Origin: Histoplasma ohiense
Lineage: Eukaryota; Ascomycota; Eurotiomycetes; Onygenales; Ajellomycetaceae
Reading direction: 5' to 3'
NCBI GenBank assembly: GCA_017607445.1
Contig: JAEVHH010000002.1
Coordinates: 4,145,501 to 4,209,500, forward strand
Length of the DNA stretch: 64,000 nt
A program made the translations under genes and the position numbers. The stretch's first letter is position 1; every line of letters starts with the position of its first letter. Shown here in pieces: positions 34,763-46,521 of this stretch. A model generated the notes under the pieces. The model ran no database searches, was not told the origin of the DNA, and was given only the letters and a program-made list of their open reading frames with translations.

Positions 34763-35677
34763 TCACTTCTCATCATTCTGAGTTTTGGTGATATGAGCTA
34801 TCACAGATGTGGGTTTCAGTTTGTCTGTGGTTTGAGTTTGTTTTCTCTTCTTATTACAATTCTTAAGAAGATGACCTGCCTCCCCACAGAATAGACAAAG
34901 ATTATTATTCATATGACATTGACATTTCTCTATGATAAGCTTTTCAGCTGAGATTAGATTCTGTTGAGTCTTTGAAAAAGAGCTGTCAGAGGACTGCTTG
35001 ATTCTGCATTTATCATCATTCTTCTGATATCTATTTTGTGAAGAGGATTCTTGTTTGTTGTTACTCCTTCTAGCATGGCTTCTATTATGAGCAACTAGTG
35101 CAATCAATTTGACTTGATTGGTAGAAGGATCATGATGAGTTTGAATTTGATCTTGTATTGCTGATGGTAATTTAGCAAAGAATAATTGAGCAAATAGTTC
35201 TTCTATATTGATTGCTAGACCATCACAAATCTCATTAAATCTGGAGACAAATTGTTGAACTGGTTGATTCAGTGGATGCTTTAATTCTTCAAAGTGAATC
35301 ACTGCTGTAAAGCTGTGGTTGCGGACATTCTCCAGATCATTGTGCAGGAATTCCTTAAAGTCCTTTCATGAGAAAGATTGATTTAATCTTTCAAGCTCTC
35401 TCTCTTTAGTAGCTCAAATTGTTTTGATTGTTTTCTGTAATCATTCTGAAGCATAAACAATCTTGACTTCATTGGTATTGTATTGAGTTGAGTTCAACTT
35501 ATATATGTGTTCGAGAGCTCTTATGAATATATGGTATTCATGTAGATTGCTGTCATAATAGACAGGTGGATCAGCAAGCTGAATTTCCTGTCAATTAGCT
35601 GAAGCAGATATTGCAGATGCTGCTAGCTCAACAACTGCTGATCAAGAAGTATTCAAGAGTGAATTGACCTCAGACAT
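34763..35677 (-). pseudogene. Ty3-B1 gag, followed in frame by protease through TGA CTA
   Basis: ATG 35677 (MSEVNSLLNTS), 52 bp after the 5' LTR. The open part 35302-34763 has the Gag core (FVSRFNEICDGLAINIEEL), a basic Ser/Asn-rich linker and a CCHC zinc knuckle CLFCGEAGHLLKNC near 34895-34850. The frame ends at TGA (34765-34763) followed by CTA G, and protease continues in the same frame. Either the TGA is a decayed sense codon or it is a readthrough stop. Confidence 0.82.
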
Positions 35678-35729
35678 GATGATTAGAATACTCAATCCTT
35701 GAAGAGATAAGGGATTGAGTGGATCAAAC

Positions 35730-36111
35730 TGTAAGCAGTGGTATGAGAATTAGCTGCTTATATCACAAGAAGTCCTTAAGACTCTGCAAGGATTAAGTTG
35801 TAGAAGATAATATGGTAATATATCAGAGGGGATTTGGATTAATATCAATATTGTAGAATGTAGAGGTCAAATTAAAACAGAATGATCTGCTGACCTCTAG
35901 AAGATTGAGCCAGCTGCTATCTATATACACAGTATTGTAAACAGATTGAACTTGCTATGATGTAGATGGTGTAGTATGATGCAAGTGGCAAGATAATGCC
36001 TTGATTTCAAACTTGATATGATATTGACAGTGCTATGTTCAGCGATGTCATATCTTTAGAGCAATCGCCAATTTCGGCCTAGCACTGGTAACTTAGTGCG
36101 GGTTTCTTACA
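35730..36111 (-). repeat. Ty3-B1 5' LTR
   Basis: 382 bp. It retains CpG sites (GCGGGTTT, ATCGCC, TTCGGCC) that are lost in the 3' LTR. The leader GTTTGATCCACTC follows on the minus strand and may be the primer-binding region. Confidence 0.92.
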
Positions 36112-36116
36112 AGATG

Positions 36117-36286
36117 TATCATATATCTAGCATCATTATCAGTATATCAACATTGCTAAAAGCACTACTATCTATTCAAAAACAAATTTGAAGAAAAAGA
36201 AAAAGGAAATAGAAATTAAAGAGAATTACTCATGAATTTACAGAATTTTTCTGCAGAGACACAAATCTCACAACACTTTCAAACAT
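36117..36286 (-). pseudogene. Antisense accessory gene of Ty3-A1, 5' part
   Basis: The minus strand starts ATG 36286 (A2 at 44283 begins MSESVVRLVSLQK; here Ser2 is Phe). The first exon, the intron and the start of exon 2 are the same as in A2. The donor position reads CATGAGTAA instead of the A2 TGTGAGTAA. The gene continues beyond B1 at 28974. Confidence 0.55.
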
Positions 36287-36907
36287 TTGACTTCAACACA
36301 CATCAAAAATCAATGATCTCAAGTCTAGAGACACAATGTTCACATGAAATCTGACTGTTGTGTGTCATGTGATTAGGGCTAAATCTAGAGCAATATAACA
36401 AGCAAACAGTGAATGATGCTATACAGAAATGAGCTAGTGATGCATGTGACCACACTAATAACATCACTGACAAGAAACACCAGCAATAATATGTGATAAG
36501 TATCAGTCAGAAAACAACTTACTTAAAATTGAAATATCTGAGAAAGCTCATTTCAAAAAAAGAGAGAAGGAGAGAGAACTGACAAAAATTTAAAAATTTT
36601 TTATTGAAGATGAAAAATCACAGCAAGAGGACAAGAAGCTTTGATGATGATCAAGTTAAAAAAAAAGAGAAATCTTCAAGAAGAAAGAAATTCTTTTTGC
36701 TTCTCTGCATACAACCTCTAGCAACCAAAGAATCCACCAATTCCACCTCATTAAGAAATCAATAACAATGTGTATACAAGCTATCTAGAGAACATGATCA
36801 ATACACTGCTATCAACAAGCAGCACTTACAATACAGAAATGCAATTATCTACTAGCAAGCAATCTATACAATCACTGAAAGCAGCTCTTATAAAAATGAG
36901 GGACAAT
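36287..36907. other. Ty3-A1 spacer upstream of the antisense gene
   Basis: 621 bp AT-rich, matching 44284-44907 in A2. It should contain the antisense gene's promoter. Frames at 36770-37121 cross into the LTR and are not genes. Confidence 0.5.
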
Positions 36908-37165
36908 TATAATGCACTTGTTTATTATTTCCTTATTATCTTCACTTATTCTTACCTCTTTCCATTATACTCTCACTACCACTATTTCTATATGTATATA
37001 TATATCAATGTATGTATTTTGCACATCTTCTTTCTCTTTCTTTTCTTCCTTAGCAATTAGCTACATTACACTACTACACTACACTCTACAATATATTACT
37101 ATTATCTCCACTGCACTATAAACTATCTTCTACTGTTACTCTTCACACTGTCACTACATCTCACA
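36908..37165 (+). repeat. Ty3-A1 3' LTR
   Basis: 258 bp; the first bases read TATAATG where other copies have TGTAATG, a G-to-A change. It ends ATCTCACA and is followed by GTGAA, which does not repeat the CTTTC at the left end. Confidence 0.88.
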
Positions 37166-37660
37166 GTGAAATACTTCTCTAGCAAACTATCTACCTGATT
37201 TCAATAGCAAGATTCATGAAGCAGAAGAACAGAACTGAGATAATACTGTGAAAATTAATTTTCTGAGTCAGTACATCAGCTTTGAACTATTTAAACTCTG
37301 CATCTTATATCTTATGTTTTCATATTATCACAACTACTGCACTCACTTATGTCAACTCAACAACAACCTCACATATTTCAATGCTGTACAAGAAAGTTGT
37401 AACAATTGTAGACAGAACTTTACATCTACCACTAAATTGACTACATCAACCATCTCCACAGACATCATGAATTGAACCTCTCATATAAATGTGAAATGGT
37501 CAAGAATATCTGATCTCTTCAAATGAGAAGTTACTGATTGAATCATCTGAGAAGTTTGCATTCATTGCAATAGATCAGAGCACTTTGCAAGTCAGTGCAT
37601 CAACACAGTGATCTCAGCTTCTACACTGTGTGTGAATACAACTATATCTATAAATGAATA
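37166..37660 (+). pseudogene. Ty3-C4 gag C-terminal part
   Basis: Matches the second half of C1 and C2 gag at lower identity, with the zinc knuckle CIHCNRSEHFASQC near 37557-37600. The start lies left of the A1 LTR and is missing. TGA stops interrupt it. Confidence 0.7.
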
Positions 37661-37696
37661 AGAACAGAGAAACAAAGAGCTCTCACTCTAAAACAT

Positions 37697-37964
37697 TGTA
37701 ATGCACTCGTTTATTATTTCCTTATTATCTTCGCTTATTCTTACCTCTTTCCATTATACTCTCGCTACTGCTATTTCTATATGTATATATATATCAATGT
37801 ATGTATTTCGCACATCTTCTTTCCCTTTCTTTTCTTCCTTAGCAATTAGCTACACTACGTTACGCTACTATACTATATTACACTCTACAATATATTACTA
37901 TTATCTTCACTATGCTATAAACTATCTTCTACTGTTACTCTTCACACTGTCAATACACCTCACA
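37697..37964 (+). repeat. Ty3-A2 5' LTR
   Basis: 268 bp, TGTAATGCACTCG...CACCTCACA; keeps several CpG (TTCGCTTATT, CTCGCTACTG, TTACGCTAC). Confidence 0.93.
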
Positions 37965-38011
37965 GTTTCTAATCACTCAATCTTTGAGAGACAGTCTGTT
38001 GAGTAATAGTC

Positions 38012-39343
38012 ATGGCCTCTATCCACAGCATCCACTGTATTTGTGCTACTGCTGAATCTGAAGCAATAAACATCATGAAAGAAAACTGTGAAACATGCAC
38101 TTCTGCCACTGAAAGTGCACAACAAGCATTATCTTTCTCTATGGAATTGAACTCTGAGTATAGTTCAGAAGAGGATATCTCTTCTGAAGATCTCAGTACA
38201 ATTGAGATCAAGAAGATAGCTGTAGTCAGAAGAATCAAAAAATTACAGATCAAGAAAGAATTGCAAGAACTTCAACAGCAGTATAACACTTTACTACAAG
38301 AATTGAATGAAACAATTCCAGTCATCTGAAATACACTAGAAGCACATCCAAACCACAGTAGAGATGCAACTAGCATGAATGATAACTGTGATAACATCAC
38401 AAGTATTCTCAGATCATCAGAAGCCACACTACAAGCATTCAACATCTTAGTGAAAAGCATCATGACTACTGTCAGTGAAAGATGTAGTCAGGTATCACTT
38501 TGGTAATTAGAACTTTGAGATCTCAGTATGAGTGATCACTCTTCTTGAAGAGATGTGGAAAAGTTCTGAGATCAAAGCATGAAAGAATTTGAAAACTTTG
38601 TTACAGCTGCTATCACTTTCCATGCCAGTGATCTTGATTACTACAACAAACACAACCATCAAAAGATCATCAAAGTCATTACTCATTTCAATGTCAAGAT
38701 GCAACAATATTGATATCAACATACACATAATATGCAGACTTTGCCACCATGGAAAGAATTTGTTAGTTAAATACAATGTCAAGTCATCAATTCAGATAGA
38801 AGTTTCTGAGATGTCAATAGACAGTACTGAAAAACAGAGCAACAAGAAGATCAGACAGTTCAACAATTTACTTCACACTTACAATCAATTGAAAAGCATC
38901 TGCAGCATTCTTATAGTGAATACCATCAGAAATCACACCTCTATATGAAAGTTCTACCTTCCATTCACTGAGAATTCAACAAATATGCAATCAAATTGAA
39001 AGAGTTAAACTATAATGTCACTCTACATAAACTTGCAATGGCAGAATTGAATCTGTCAGAGAGACAGAAGAAGCTTAAAGAGAAGTCAAATTTCAAAAAC
39101 CTCACTCAAAGCTTTAACAACAGAAATAATGCTGATAATAGATCACAAAACAAACACAGATGAAATGACACTACAAAGTTCAATGACTCCACTCAATCAA
39201 AATATTGCCATTATTGCAAGCAACCAGGACATACCATCAATTCATGTTTCAAACAACTCAAAGACAAATCCAAAAACACCAAGTTCAACTCAAAATCTGA
39301 TACAAAAGACACAAAGAACTCAAAGAACTCAAAAAATGCTTAA
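38012..39343 (+). pseudogene. Ty3-A2 gag
   Basis: ATG 38012 (MASIHSIHCICATAESEA) to TAA 39341-39343, 443 codons with a few TGA. N-terminal Ser/Glu region with SSEEDISSEDLST, then a coiled-coil-like Lys/Glu/Gln stretch, the Gag core (CRLCHHGKNLLVKYN, frame-shifted in places), and a complete CCHC knuckle CHYCKQPGHTINSC at about 39206-39247. The C-terminus is rich in Lys, Asn and Ser and runs into the slippery site. Confidence 0.85.
39331..39337 (+). promoter_or_regulatory. Candidate -1 frameshift site, A AAA AAT
   Basis: Codons TCA AAA AAT GCT TAA: the heptamer sits one codon before the gag stop. A -1 slip continues TGC TTA AGA CAC and reaches the protease motif LVLVD in the same frame. Confidence 0.65.
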
Positions 39344-42300
39344 GACACATCATTCAGCTCACAATGACAGTCATAAGTGTGGAAAGTTGATACAAAAACA
39401 TCTTAAGCTTCACTGTCACAGTGAAACTCACTACATCTAAAAGTCTGCAAAAAGTGCTTGTGCTAGTAGACTTTGAATCAGAAGTGAACTGTGTCAATGA
39501 ATTTTGAACAAAGAATCACAATCTAGAAACTGCTCACTGCAAAATCAAAATGATCAAGTCAATTGATGAATGCATAATGCACTTCTTTGAAGAGTATAAC
39601 ATTGCAACTACTGTCACTGATCACAAAAGTAATACACAGCAGACATCTCATTTCTTTCATACAATGAAGATGAAGAACTATAGTCTTGTATTAGAATTTC
39701 CTTGATTAAAACAAACAAATTCTCTTATAGATTGATCAGATGGACAATTCTTCTTTAGAAGCTCTGAAGATGAACAACAGTCTCAAATTATTTCTGAATA
39801 AGATGTTCTAGCTGAAGTTCTCACAGAAGCTAGAGTAGAAATGCTTGTAGTATTATCTACAGAATATTCAAAAGACTCAAAACATGTTTCATATATATTC
39901 TTGACTGCATATTCAGACTTGCCAACTGGTCTATTCAATTATGTCATGTCATACACACATATCTTCTCAGAAAAAGCTGCTATAAGCATGAAAAGATCAG
40001 AAAAGACAGAACACTGTATAGATCTCAAGTCTGATATGCAATCTTCATTTATGTCAATATACAATCTCTCTGAAACTGAGTTAGTCACTCTAAGAGAATA
40101 TTTAAAAAATGCATTAGATAAAGAGTGGATACAATCATTCAGTAGCTCAGCTGATGCACTGATTCTCTTTATTCTCAAAAAAGATGATGAACTCTGTCTT
40201 TGTGTAGACTATTGAGGATTAAATCAAATCATCATCAAGAACTGATACTCTCTATCTCTAATAAATGAATTACTTGATAGGCTTTCTAAAGCCAAGGTGT
40301 TCACTAAGCTGGACCTTTGAGATGTCTATCACCGCATACTTATAGTGGCAAAAGACCATTGGAAGACAGTCTTTAGAATGAGATATGGATATTTTGAATA
40401 TATAGTTATACCATTTGAACTAGCTAATGCTTCAGTGACATTTCAAGCATACATTAACAATGTCTTGTCTGATTTGTTGGATATATGTTGCATTGTCTAT
40501 TTGAATGACATTCTCATATTCTCCAATTCAAAGCAGAAATATAAAGTGCATGTTACTAAGATGCTAGAACATCTCAAGTGTGTGAATCTATTTGCAAAAC
40601 TCTCTAAGTGTGAATTTGAAGTAGACAAAATCTGATTTCTGAGGTTTGTTATAGATACAAATGATATTGAGATGAAGTCAGACAGAGTCTTCACTATTGT
40701 GAAATGATCTACATCTAAATCAATTAAAGAGATTCAATTCTTCTTGAGCTTTGCTAATTTCTATCAGCAATTTATTAAGTCTTTCTCCTCTATTGCAGCC
40801 TCATTATTTGAACTTACAAAAGAGAGCAAGAAGAGGGAAAGAAAAGCCACTTTTATGTGAACAGAAGATACTCAAAGCACTTTTGATGAGCTCAAATCAC
40901 ACTTTATACATGCTTCTCTATTAGCTCATTTTGACTCAGCTCAGTGTATTCAGATCAAATCTGATGCATTCACTTTTGCAATTGCTGCTATTCTGTCACA
41001 GTTACAGAATGATAGACACTGACATTCAGTTGTCTTCTGATCAAGAAAGTTGATTGATGCAGAAATGTGTTATGATACTCATAATAAAAAACTCTTAGCT
41101 ATTGTAGCAGCATTTAAGAATTGAAGACATTATCTGAAGAGAAATCAGTATTCAATTCAAATCTGATCTGATCATGTCAATCTGCAGTACTTTATGACAA
41201 CTAAGAAACTGAACAGACATCAGATCAGATGAGTGGAAGCTTTATCTGCTTATGATTTTGTATTACTGCATCACTCTGAATCAAAGAATTCAGCTGATGA
41301 GCTCAGTTGTTGTGCAGACTACAGTGAGGTCTATAATGATCAAACTATATTATCTACTCTGCAACAGAAGCTGAAACATGGAGTTAGACTAGACTGAGAA
41401 GCTGATACTTCTTTTCAAAATGATATTTCTTCTGATGTAGTCTGTGCACAGATCTCTAATGAGCAAAATGCTTCTTTTAATGAGTGAAAAACACTTCATA
41501 TATCAATATCTTCTACCTCTCACATAAACTCTTTCCCTCTGTTGTGTGTTGAGCAATATATGCCTCAGATTGCAGTCAATAAGGCTATTCTTGAGGACTC
41601 AGTATATACAGAAATGCTCAAATCCTTCATCTCATTTCTGAGTAAAGCACAGAAGATTGATTCTTTTGCTGCTGAGCAAAGAAAGAAGATAAAAGAAAAG
41701 AGTATGATTGTCACTGAAAATATACTATGAACAATTTCTGAGAATGATATATTGCATGCTGATGATTGTGCATATATTCCTCAACAAAAGACACTCATTG
41801 ATGAAATTATCAGTGCAAACCATGATGATCCACAGAGAGATCACTTTGATATAAAAAAGTTTATAGACAGCATTCAGAACAAATACTATTGACATGAGCT
41901 AGTCAGAGATATCAAAGATTATATATCCACTTATGATACTTGTCAAAGAGTAAAGCCAAAACAGCACAGACAATATGAAGAATTGAGTACAATTCTCTTA
42001 TCATCAAATCCTTTTGAGTTCATTACTATAAATTTTATTACAGACTTACCAGCCTCTACATTTCTCCATCAAATCTATGATGCAATTTTAGTGATTGTGG
42101 ATATATATACCAAGTTTACAATCTATATTCCTTACACCAAAAACATTACAGCTGATGAACTAGCAGAGATCATTTATACCAAGTTCTATACAATTTATGA
42201 AGTATCCAAAAACCATATATTCAATTGAGATTTGCTGTTTACAAGCCATTATTGGTTCATCTTTTGTTATATGCTAGATGCACACCAGAAACTTTCAACA

Positions 42301-43152
42301 GTCTTTCACCCTCAAACAGATGATCAAATGAAACAACAAAATCAAATCTTGAAACATTATCTTCAATGCTTTACCAACTATCATCAAGATGACTGGGCAT
42401 GCTGACTACTGCTAGTGCAGTTTGTTTACAATATCTCTCAACATACCTCTACTGAAATAGCATCTGTGGAAGCCTTAATGAGATATCAATCTGATTTGAA
42501 AATTAATGTCAGCAAATCATCACAACCAGTCACCATACATGCTGCTAGCTGCGCGAAACATATCAAGAAAACACATCATAAGCTCATCAAGAATCTACAA
42601 AAGATGCAACAAGCACAGAAAATCTATTACAATGCAAAATATAAACTTCAACAATTTAAAATAGATGACTATGTCATGCTCAATGCAAAAAATCTCCAAT
42701 TGCTGCACCCAGTTTGCAAACTCAATCATAAATATGTTGAATCCTTCAAGATTCTGAATACCATTGAAAAACAAGCATACAAACTAGAACTGCTATCTTC
42801 ATATAGAAGCATTCATTCTGTATTCCATATATCTTTATTGAAGCCATACAATCACAGAAATGAAGCTCTATCAGAACCAGAATCAGAACTTGTCAACAGT
42901 GAAGAAGAATATCAAGTTGAAGAAATTCTTGAAAAACAACAACAAAAAAACAAACCTTCAAAATATCTTGTGAGATGGACAGATTGAGATTCTAGTGATG
43001 ATACATGAAAATCAGAAGAAAACATATTGAACACTCAGACATTTGAAATCTTTCTTGAACAAAAAAATAAACAACAAATACAAAATCAACATACTCCCAA
43101 ACATCAAAAGCACAAACTTCAAGTCAAAAGACATCAGAAGCACAAATCTTAA
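39337..43152 (+). pseudogene. Ty3-A2 pol: PR-RT-RNaseH-INT-chromodomain
   Basis: Protease has LVLVDFESEVNCVNE near 39460, with Asp-Phe-Glu in place of the usual Asp-Ser/Thr-Gly. Reverse transcriptase has LCLCVDY near 40195 and YLND at 40498-40509, where A1 and A3 keep YLDD. RNase H runs near 40850-41310. The integrase zinc-binding part lies near 41800-41950 (DTCQRVK). In the core, FITDLP carries the first Asp, while the third acidic residue region reads TDDQMKQQNQ where Glu is expected. The chromodomain runs near 42900-43060. The frame continues into a basic Gln/Lys/His tail to TAA 43150-43152. Confidence 0.87.
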
Positions 43153-43560
43153 ATTGAAAAATACTAGAAGCACAAATCTCACTCAAACTCCAATCAAATA
43201 CATTCTTTTTAGAAGAATTTTATCAGAGAAAAGAGAAAAAAGGAAAAAAAATTCAATTTGAGTATAATAAATACAAAAAATAAAACATATAAGCAAGGAA
43301 AAAACAAAGAAAATGAATTCTAAGGAAAGTCTAAAGGCCTTCAGTCCACCCACTCTCATCTCACCCCTCATCTCTCACTTCCTCTTCTCTCTTCCATCAT
43401 CTTCCTTTCACCATTCCTCTCATCCCCCTCCTCTGCCACCCTCACTCAATACTCCTTCTGGTACTTGTATATTACAGGCACCCATTTTGAGCACAGAGGC
43501 ATAGGCAAATGCCTATCCCACAAGACATTTGTCTTCTCACTTCTTCTCTCTCTCATCAAT
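43153..43560. other. Ty3-A2 pyrimidine-rich spacer
   Basis: No gene supported. It is the region between convergent pol and the antisense gene, rich in CTCTCTC/TCATC on the plus strand. Frames at 43183-43371 (minus) and 43313-43504 (plus) are not kept in A1 or A3. Confidence 0.5.
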
Positions 43561-44283
43561 CTACTCATTCTCTGATATATTTGATGAAGAAAGACATTTT
43601 CTCTCATCTTCTTCTCTCACTTCTTCACTGTTCAGAGCACCCTCTCCCTCTGCTCCACTGATGTCAGTGACAAATTGACAAAGAAAGCAGGCATCACAGG
43701 CACTGCTGCAGTCATCAGCATCTTCACAATCTTCTTCATCAGCTCTTCAGTCAACTTCTTCTTCATCAATCTCTTCTCAATCAACCCCTTCATCACAGAG
43801 TTCTCAGAGCTCATCACTTTCAAAATCCTTTTCTTTACACCCTTCTCTTTCTCTAACATCTCTGCTCTGAAAGGATCAGACACAACCACAGCCTCCAAAA
43901 CCTGCATCTCTGCAGACTCAGCTGTCATCTGATGCTGGGATTATAGAGCATTTGCCTCTGCTCTGCCTCAAGCAGACAGCATCACCAGGCAAGATGTATT
44001 CAATTGTTTTATCAAACAACAAAAATGACTTTTGTGATTGACTATATTCTCTCTGACTGCCACCCCCACAAAAATAAACACTCACCCACGCATGATGCAT
44101 CTCAGAAGAGGTGTATCACACATCTAGCATCATTATCAGTATATCAACATTGCTAAGAGCACTACTATCTATCCAAAAGCAAATTTGAAGAAAAAGAAAA
44201 AGGAAATAAGAATTAAAGAGAATTACTCACAGATTTGCAGAATTTTTCTGCAGAGACACAAGTCTCACAACACTTTCAGACAT
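43561..44283 (-). pseudogene. Antisense accessory gene of Ty3-A2 (two exons, acidic Cys-rich protein)
   Basis: Exon 1 runs 44283-44231 (MSESVVRLVSLQK) and exon 2 44164-43561. The intron 44230-44165 is 66 bp, with GTGAGT donor, GATAG acceptor and phase 2. Total 657 nt, 218 codons plus TAG. The TAG at 43563-43561 is shared by A1 and A3, whereas the interruptions inside are TGA only, at positions expected from CGA. Features: CLRQSRGKC, a GFGGCGCV stretch, a strongly acidic run, and a Cys cluster CSSACDACFLC near the C-terminus. Like the E1 gene it begins MSES. I know no named family. The plus-strand frame at 43675-43932 overlaps it but lacks a coherent continuation. Confidence 0.62.
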
Positions 44284-44907
44284 TTGACTTCAACACACAT
44301 CAAAAATCAACATTCTCAAATCTAGAGACACAACATTCACACAGAATTCAACTGTTGTGCATCATATGATTAGAGCTAAATCTAGAGCAATATAACAAGT
44401 GAACAGCAAATGATGCTATATGGAAACAAGCTAGTGGCACACATAACCACACTAATAACACCACTGACAAGGAACATCAACAATAATATGCAATAAGCAC
44501 CAGCAAGGAAACAACTTACTTAAAATCAGAATATCCAAGAAAGCTCATTTCAAAAAAAGAGAGAAAGAAAAAGAGAGAACTGACAAAAATTTAAAAATTT
44601 TTATTGAAAATAAAAAATCACAGCAGAATGGGAAGAAGCTTTGATGATGATCAAGTTAAAAGAGAAGAGAAATCTTCAAAAGAAAAGAAATTCTTTTTAC
44701 TTCTCTGCACACAACCTCTAGCAACCAAAGAATCCATCAATTCCACCTCATTAGAAAATCAATAACAACATGTATACAAGCTATCTAGAGGACGCGATCA
44801 ATATACTGCTATCAACAAGCAGAACTTACAATACAGAAATGCAATTATCTACTAGCAAACAATCTATACAATCACTGAAAGCAGCTCTTATAAAAAAGAG
44901 GGGCAAT
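44284..44907. other. Ty3-A2 spacer upstream of the antisense gene
   Basis: 624 bp without a gene, ending at the 3' LTR. It should contain the antisense gene's promoter, on the minus strand, and the plus-strand polypurine tract AAAAAAGAGGGGCAAT that ends at the LTR. Confidence 0.55.
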
Positions 44908-45175
44908 TGTAATGCACTTGTTTATTATTTCCTTATTATCTTCACTTATTCTTATCTCTTTCCATTATACTCTCACTACTGCTATTTCTATATGTATATA
45001 TATATCGATGTATGTATTTCACACATCTTCTTTCTCTTTCTTTTCTTCCTTAGCAATTAGCTACGCTATGTTATGCTACTATACTATATTACACTCTACA
45101 ATATATTACTATTATCTCCGCTACGCTATAAACTATCTTCTACTGTTACTCTTCACACTGTCAATACACCTCACA
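44908..45175 (+). repeat. Ty3-A2 3' LTR
   Basis: 268 bp, TGTAATGCACTTG...CACCTCACA, preceded by the purine tract AGAGGGGCAAT and followed by AATAT. Confidence 0.93.
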
Positions 45176-45228
45176 AATATAGACAAAAGTTTAAGAAGCA
45201 AGAAGTGAGCTGAAGATTTGAACAGAAA

Positions 45229-46274
45229 ATGCAAGCAGACACAATCATAATCTCCATCATTGTAAATAGTCTAGTCAATATACAAGCAATGATAGACAGT
45301 GGTTTTCTTCATTACACTTTTATAAACACTCAGTTGATTGAAAAGTATAAGCTTCAGTGTATTTTCTTTTCTGAACTGTGTAAGCTCAGTGAATTCAATG
45401 ACCTCAGAGAATCTGCCTTCTACAATATGATAAAGTTCGATATCAATGTAGAAGGACATGAAAAAAGAAATGTTTATATATATGAAATACAAAATCTTGA
45501 GTACAACTTAATACTCAGTCTGTCATGATTTACAGAATTTGAAACTCTGATAGATGTATACAACTGTTGTCTAATCTTTTCAGAAAACAACTGTGTTTAT
45601 GAAAAGAATATCAACAGAACCACTGATCTCACTCAGATATCAGTGAAAGCATTCAAGCTACTAACCCACCAAGCACATAAGAAGAAGAATGTCCAAGTGT
45701 TCACTGCTAGCATAACAGATATCAAGAAAGCATTAGAAAAGCTAGAACTTAAGAATCTCAAGAAATCATACAAAGAACTATCTGAATCATACAAAAACTT
45801 CACAGATATATTCAACAAAAAAAAAGCTGAAAAGCTTCCCTCTCATTGAGAACACAGTATAGATCATACAATTGAACTTATTAAGAAGAACAGTAAGAAT
45901 TTACAATTACTCTGAAATTCTCTCTACAGTATATCACACAATGAGTTTCTTGTTCTACAAAAAACACTCAATGAATTACTGAATAAAGACTTCATTCATA
46001 TTAGCAACTCATCTGCTGCAGCATCTGTGCTATTTGCAAAGAAATCAGAAGAAGGCTTATGATTCTGCATCAACTACTGAGAACTTAACAAAATTACACA
46101 GAAGAACTGATACTCTCTCTCACTCATCAATAAAACATTTGAACAGATAGAAAAAACAAAATGATTTACAAAACTTGATATCTCTGCAGCCTTCTATAAG
46201 ATAAGAATTAATGAAGATGATGAATGACTAACTATCTTTCATATATATTATGAATTATATGAATGCATTGTGAC
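45229..46274 (+). pseudogene. Ty3-C4 protease and reverse transcriptase N-terminal part
   Basis: The frame starts near ATG 45229 and has the protease DSGFLHYTFINTQLIEKYKL with catalytic Asp-Ser-Gly. The linker (TDIFNKKKAEKLPSH) and the RT entry (SSAAASVLFAKKSEEG) follow, up to FTKLDISAAFYKIRI near 46200. At 46274 the E2 LTR cuts in before the catalytic YxDD box. Stops are mostly TGA. Confidence 0.8.
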
Positions 46275-46521
46275 TGTAAGAGATGGTTATAGGTATAATT
46301 ATGAGAGTAGTGTGAAGTACATATATAGAATGTTAAGAAGATAGCAATCTCTATAATTCAAAGCTAATTGCTGATCTTCTAATATCTACAGATATCAGCA
46401 AGCATTATATAGATGATCACCACACTCTACAGCCATCTATAATGCTGTGTGTTATATTCATTCTTATTAGTTCTGATGTGTTCTGTGTTCTTCTATTATC
46501 ATATAGCTATTTTCTAATATA
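46275..46521 (-). repeat. Ty3-E2 3' LTR, larger part
   Basis: 247 bp, TGTAAGAGATGG in plus orientation, i.e. the reverse of the E1 LTR. It ends in TATTTTCTAATATA (46508-46521), the duplicated L3 target; the last 24 bp are at 53226-53249. Confidence 0.9.

Larger units (their letters stand above)
28980..36111 (-). mobile_element. Ty3-B copy B1, full-length chromovirus with antisense gene
   Basis: 7132 bp on the minus strand with two 382 bp LTRs (TGTAAGAAA...CACTGCTTACA) and a 5 bp TSD AGATG at 28975-28979 and 36112-36116. Order on the minus strand: 5' LTR, gag, a TGA CTA junction, pol with chromodomain; then a gene on the plus strand, a polypurine tract and the 3' LTR. The inserted-into sequence is continuous in A2 near 44098-44105. 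Confidence 0.95.
21636..37165 (+). mobile_element. Ty3-A copy A1, chromovirus containing nested B1 and M2
   Basis: A plus-strand element with LTRs at 21636-21888 and 36908-37165, gag, pol and an antisense gene. B1 (28980-36111, TSD AGATG) lies in the antisense gene and M2 in the protease. Without these insertions it corresponds to A2 along its whole length. The flanks CTTTC and GTGAA do not match as a TSD and belong to differently oriented family C copies, so at least one side has been rearranged. Confidence 0.9.
37697..45175 (+). mobile_element. Ty3-A copy A2, best preserved full-length copy
   Basis: 7479 bp with 268 bp LTRs at both ends and TSDs AACAT (37692-37696) and AATAT (45176-45180), which differ by one C-to-T change. 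Layout: LTR, gag, -1 frame pol with chromodomain, antisense gene, spacer, LTR. There are fewer stops than in A1 or A3, but several TGA remain in both gag and pol. Confidence 0.96.
37166..46274 (+). mobile_element. Ty3-C copy C4, partial, host of A2
   Basis: Two pieces, 37166-37696 (gag) and 45176-46274 (protease and RT), interrupted by A2. The joint matches C2 near 18145, where the sequence AAAATATAAATAAAAAC is continuous. Its left end is the A1 LTR and its right end the E2 LTR after TGTGAC. Confidence 0.85.

Noticed and set aside
43675..43932. Plus-strand frame conserved in A1 (28538-28798) and A2
   Set aside because: Conservation is explained by the antisense gene on the other strand, which joins exons in phase and shares its stop codon in three copies; the plus frame has no domain and no continuation.
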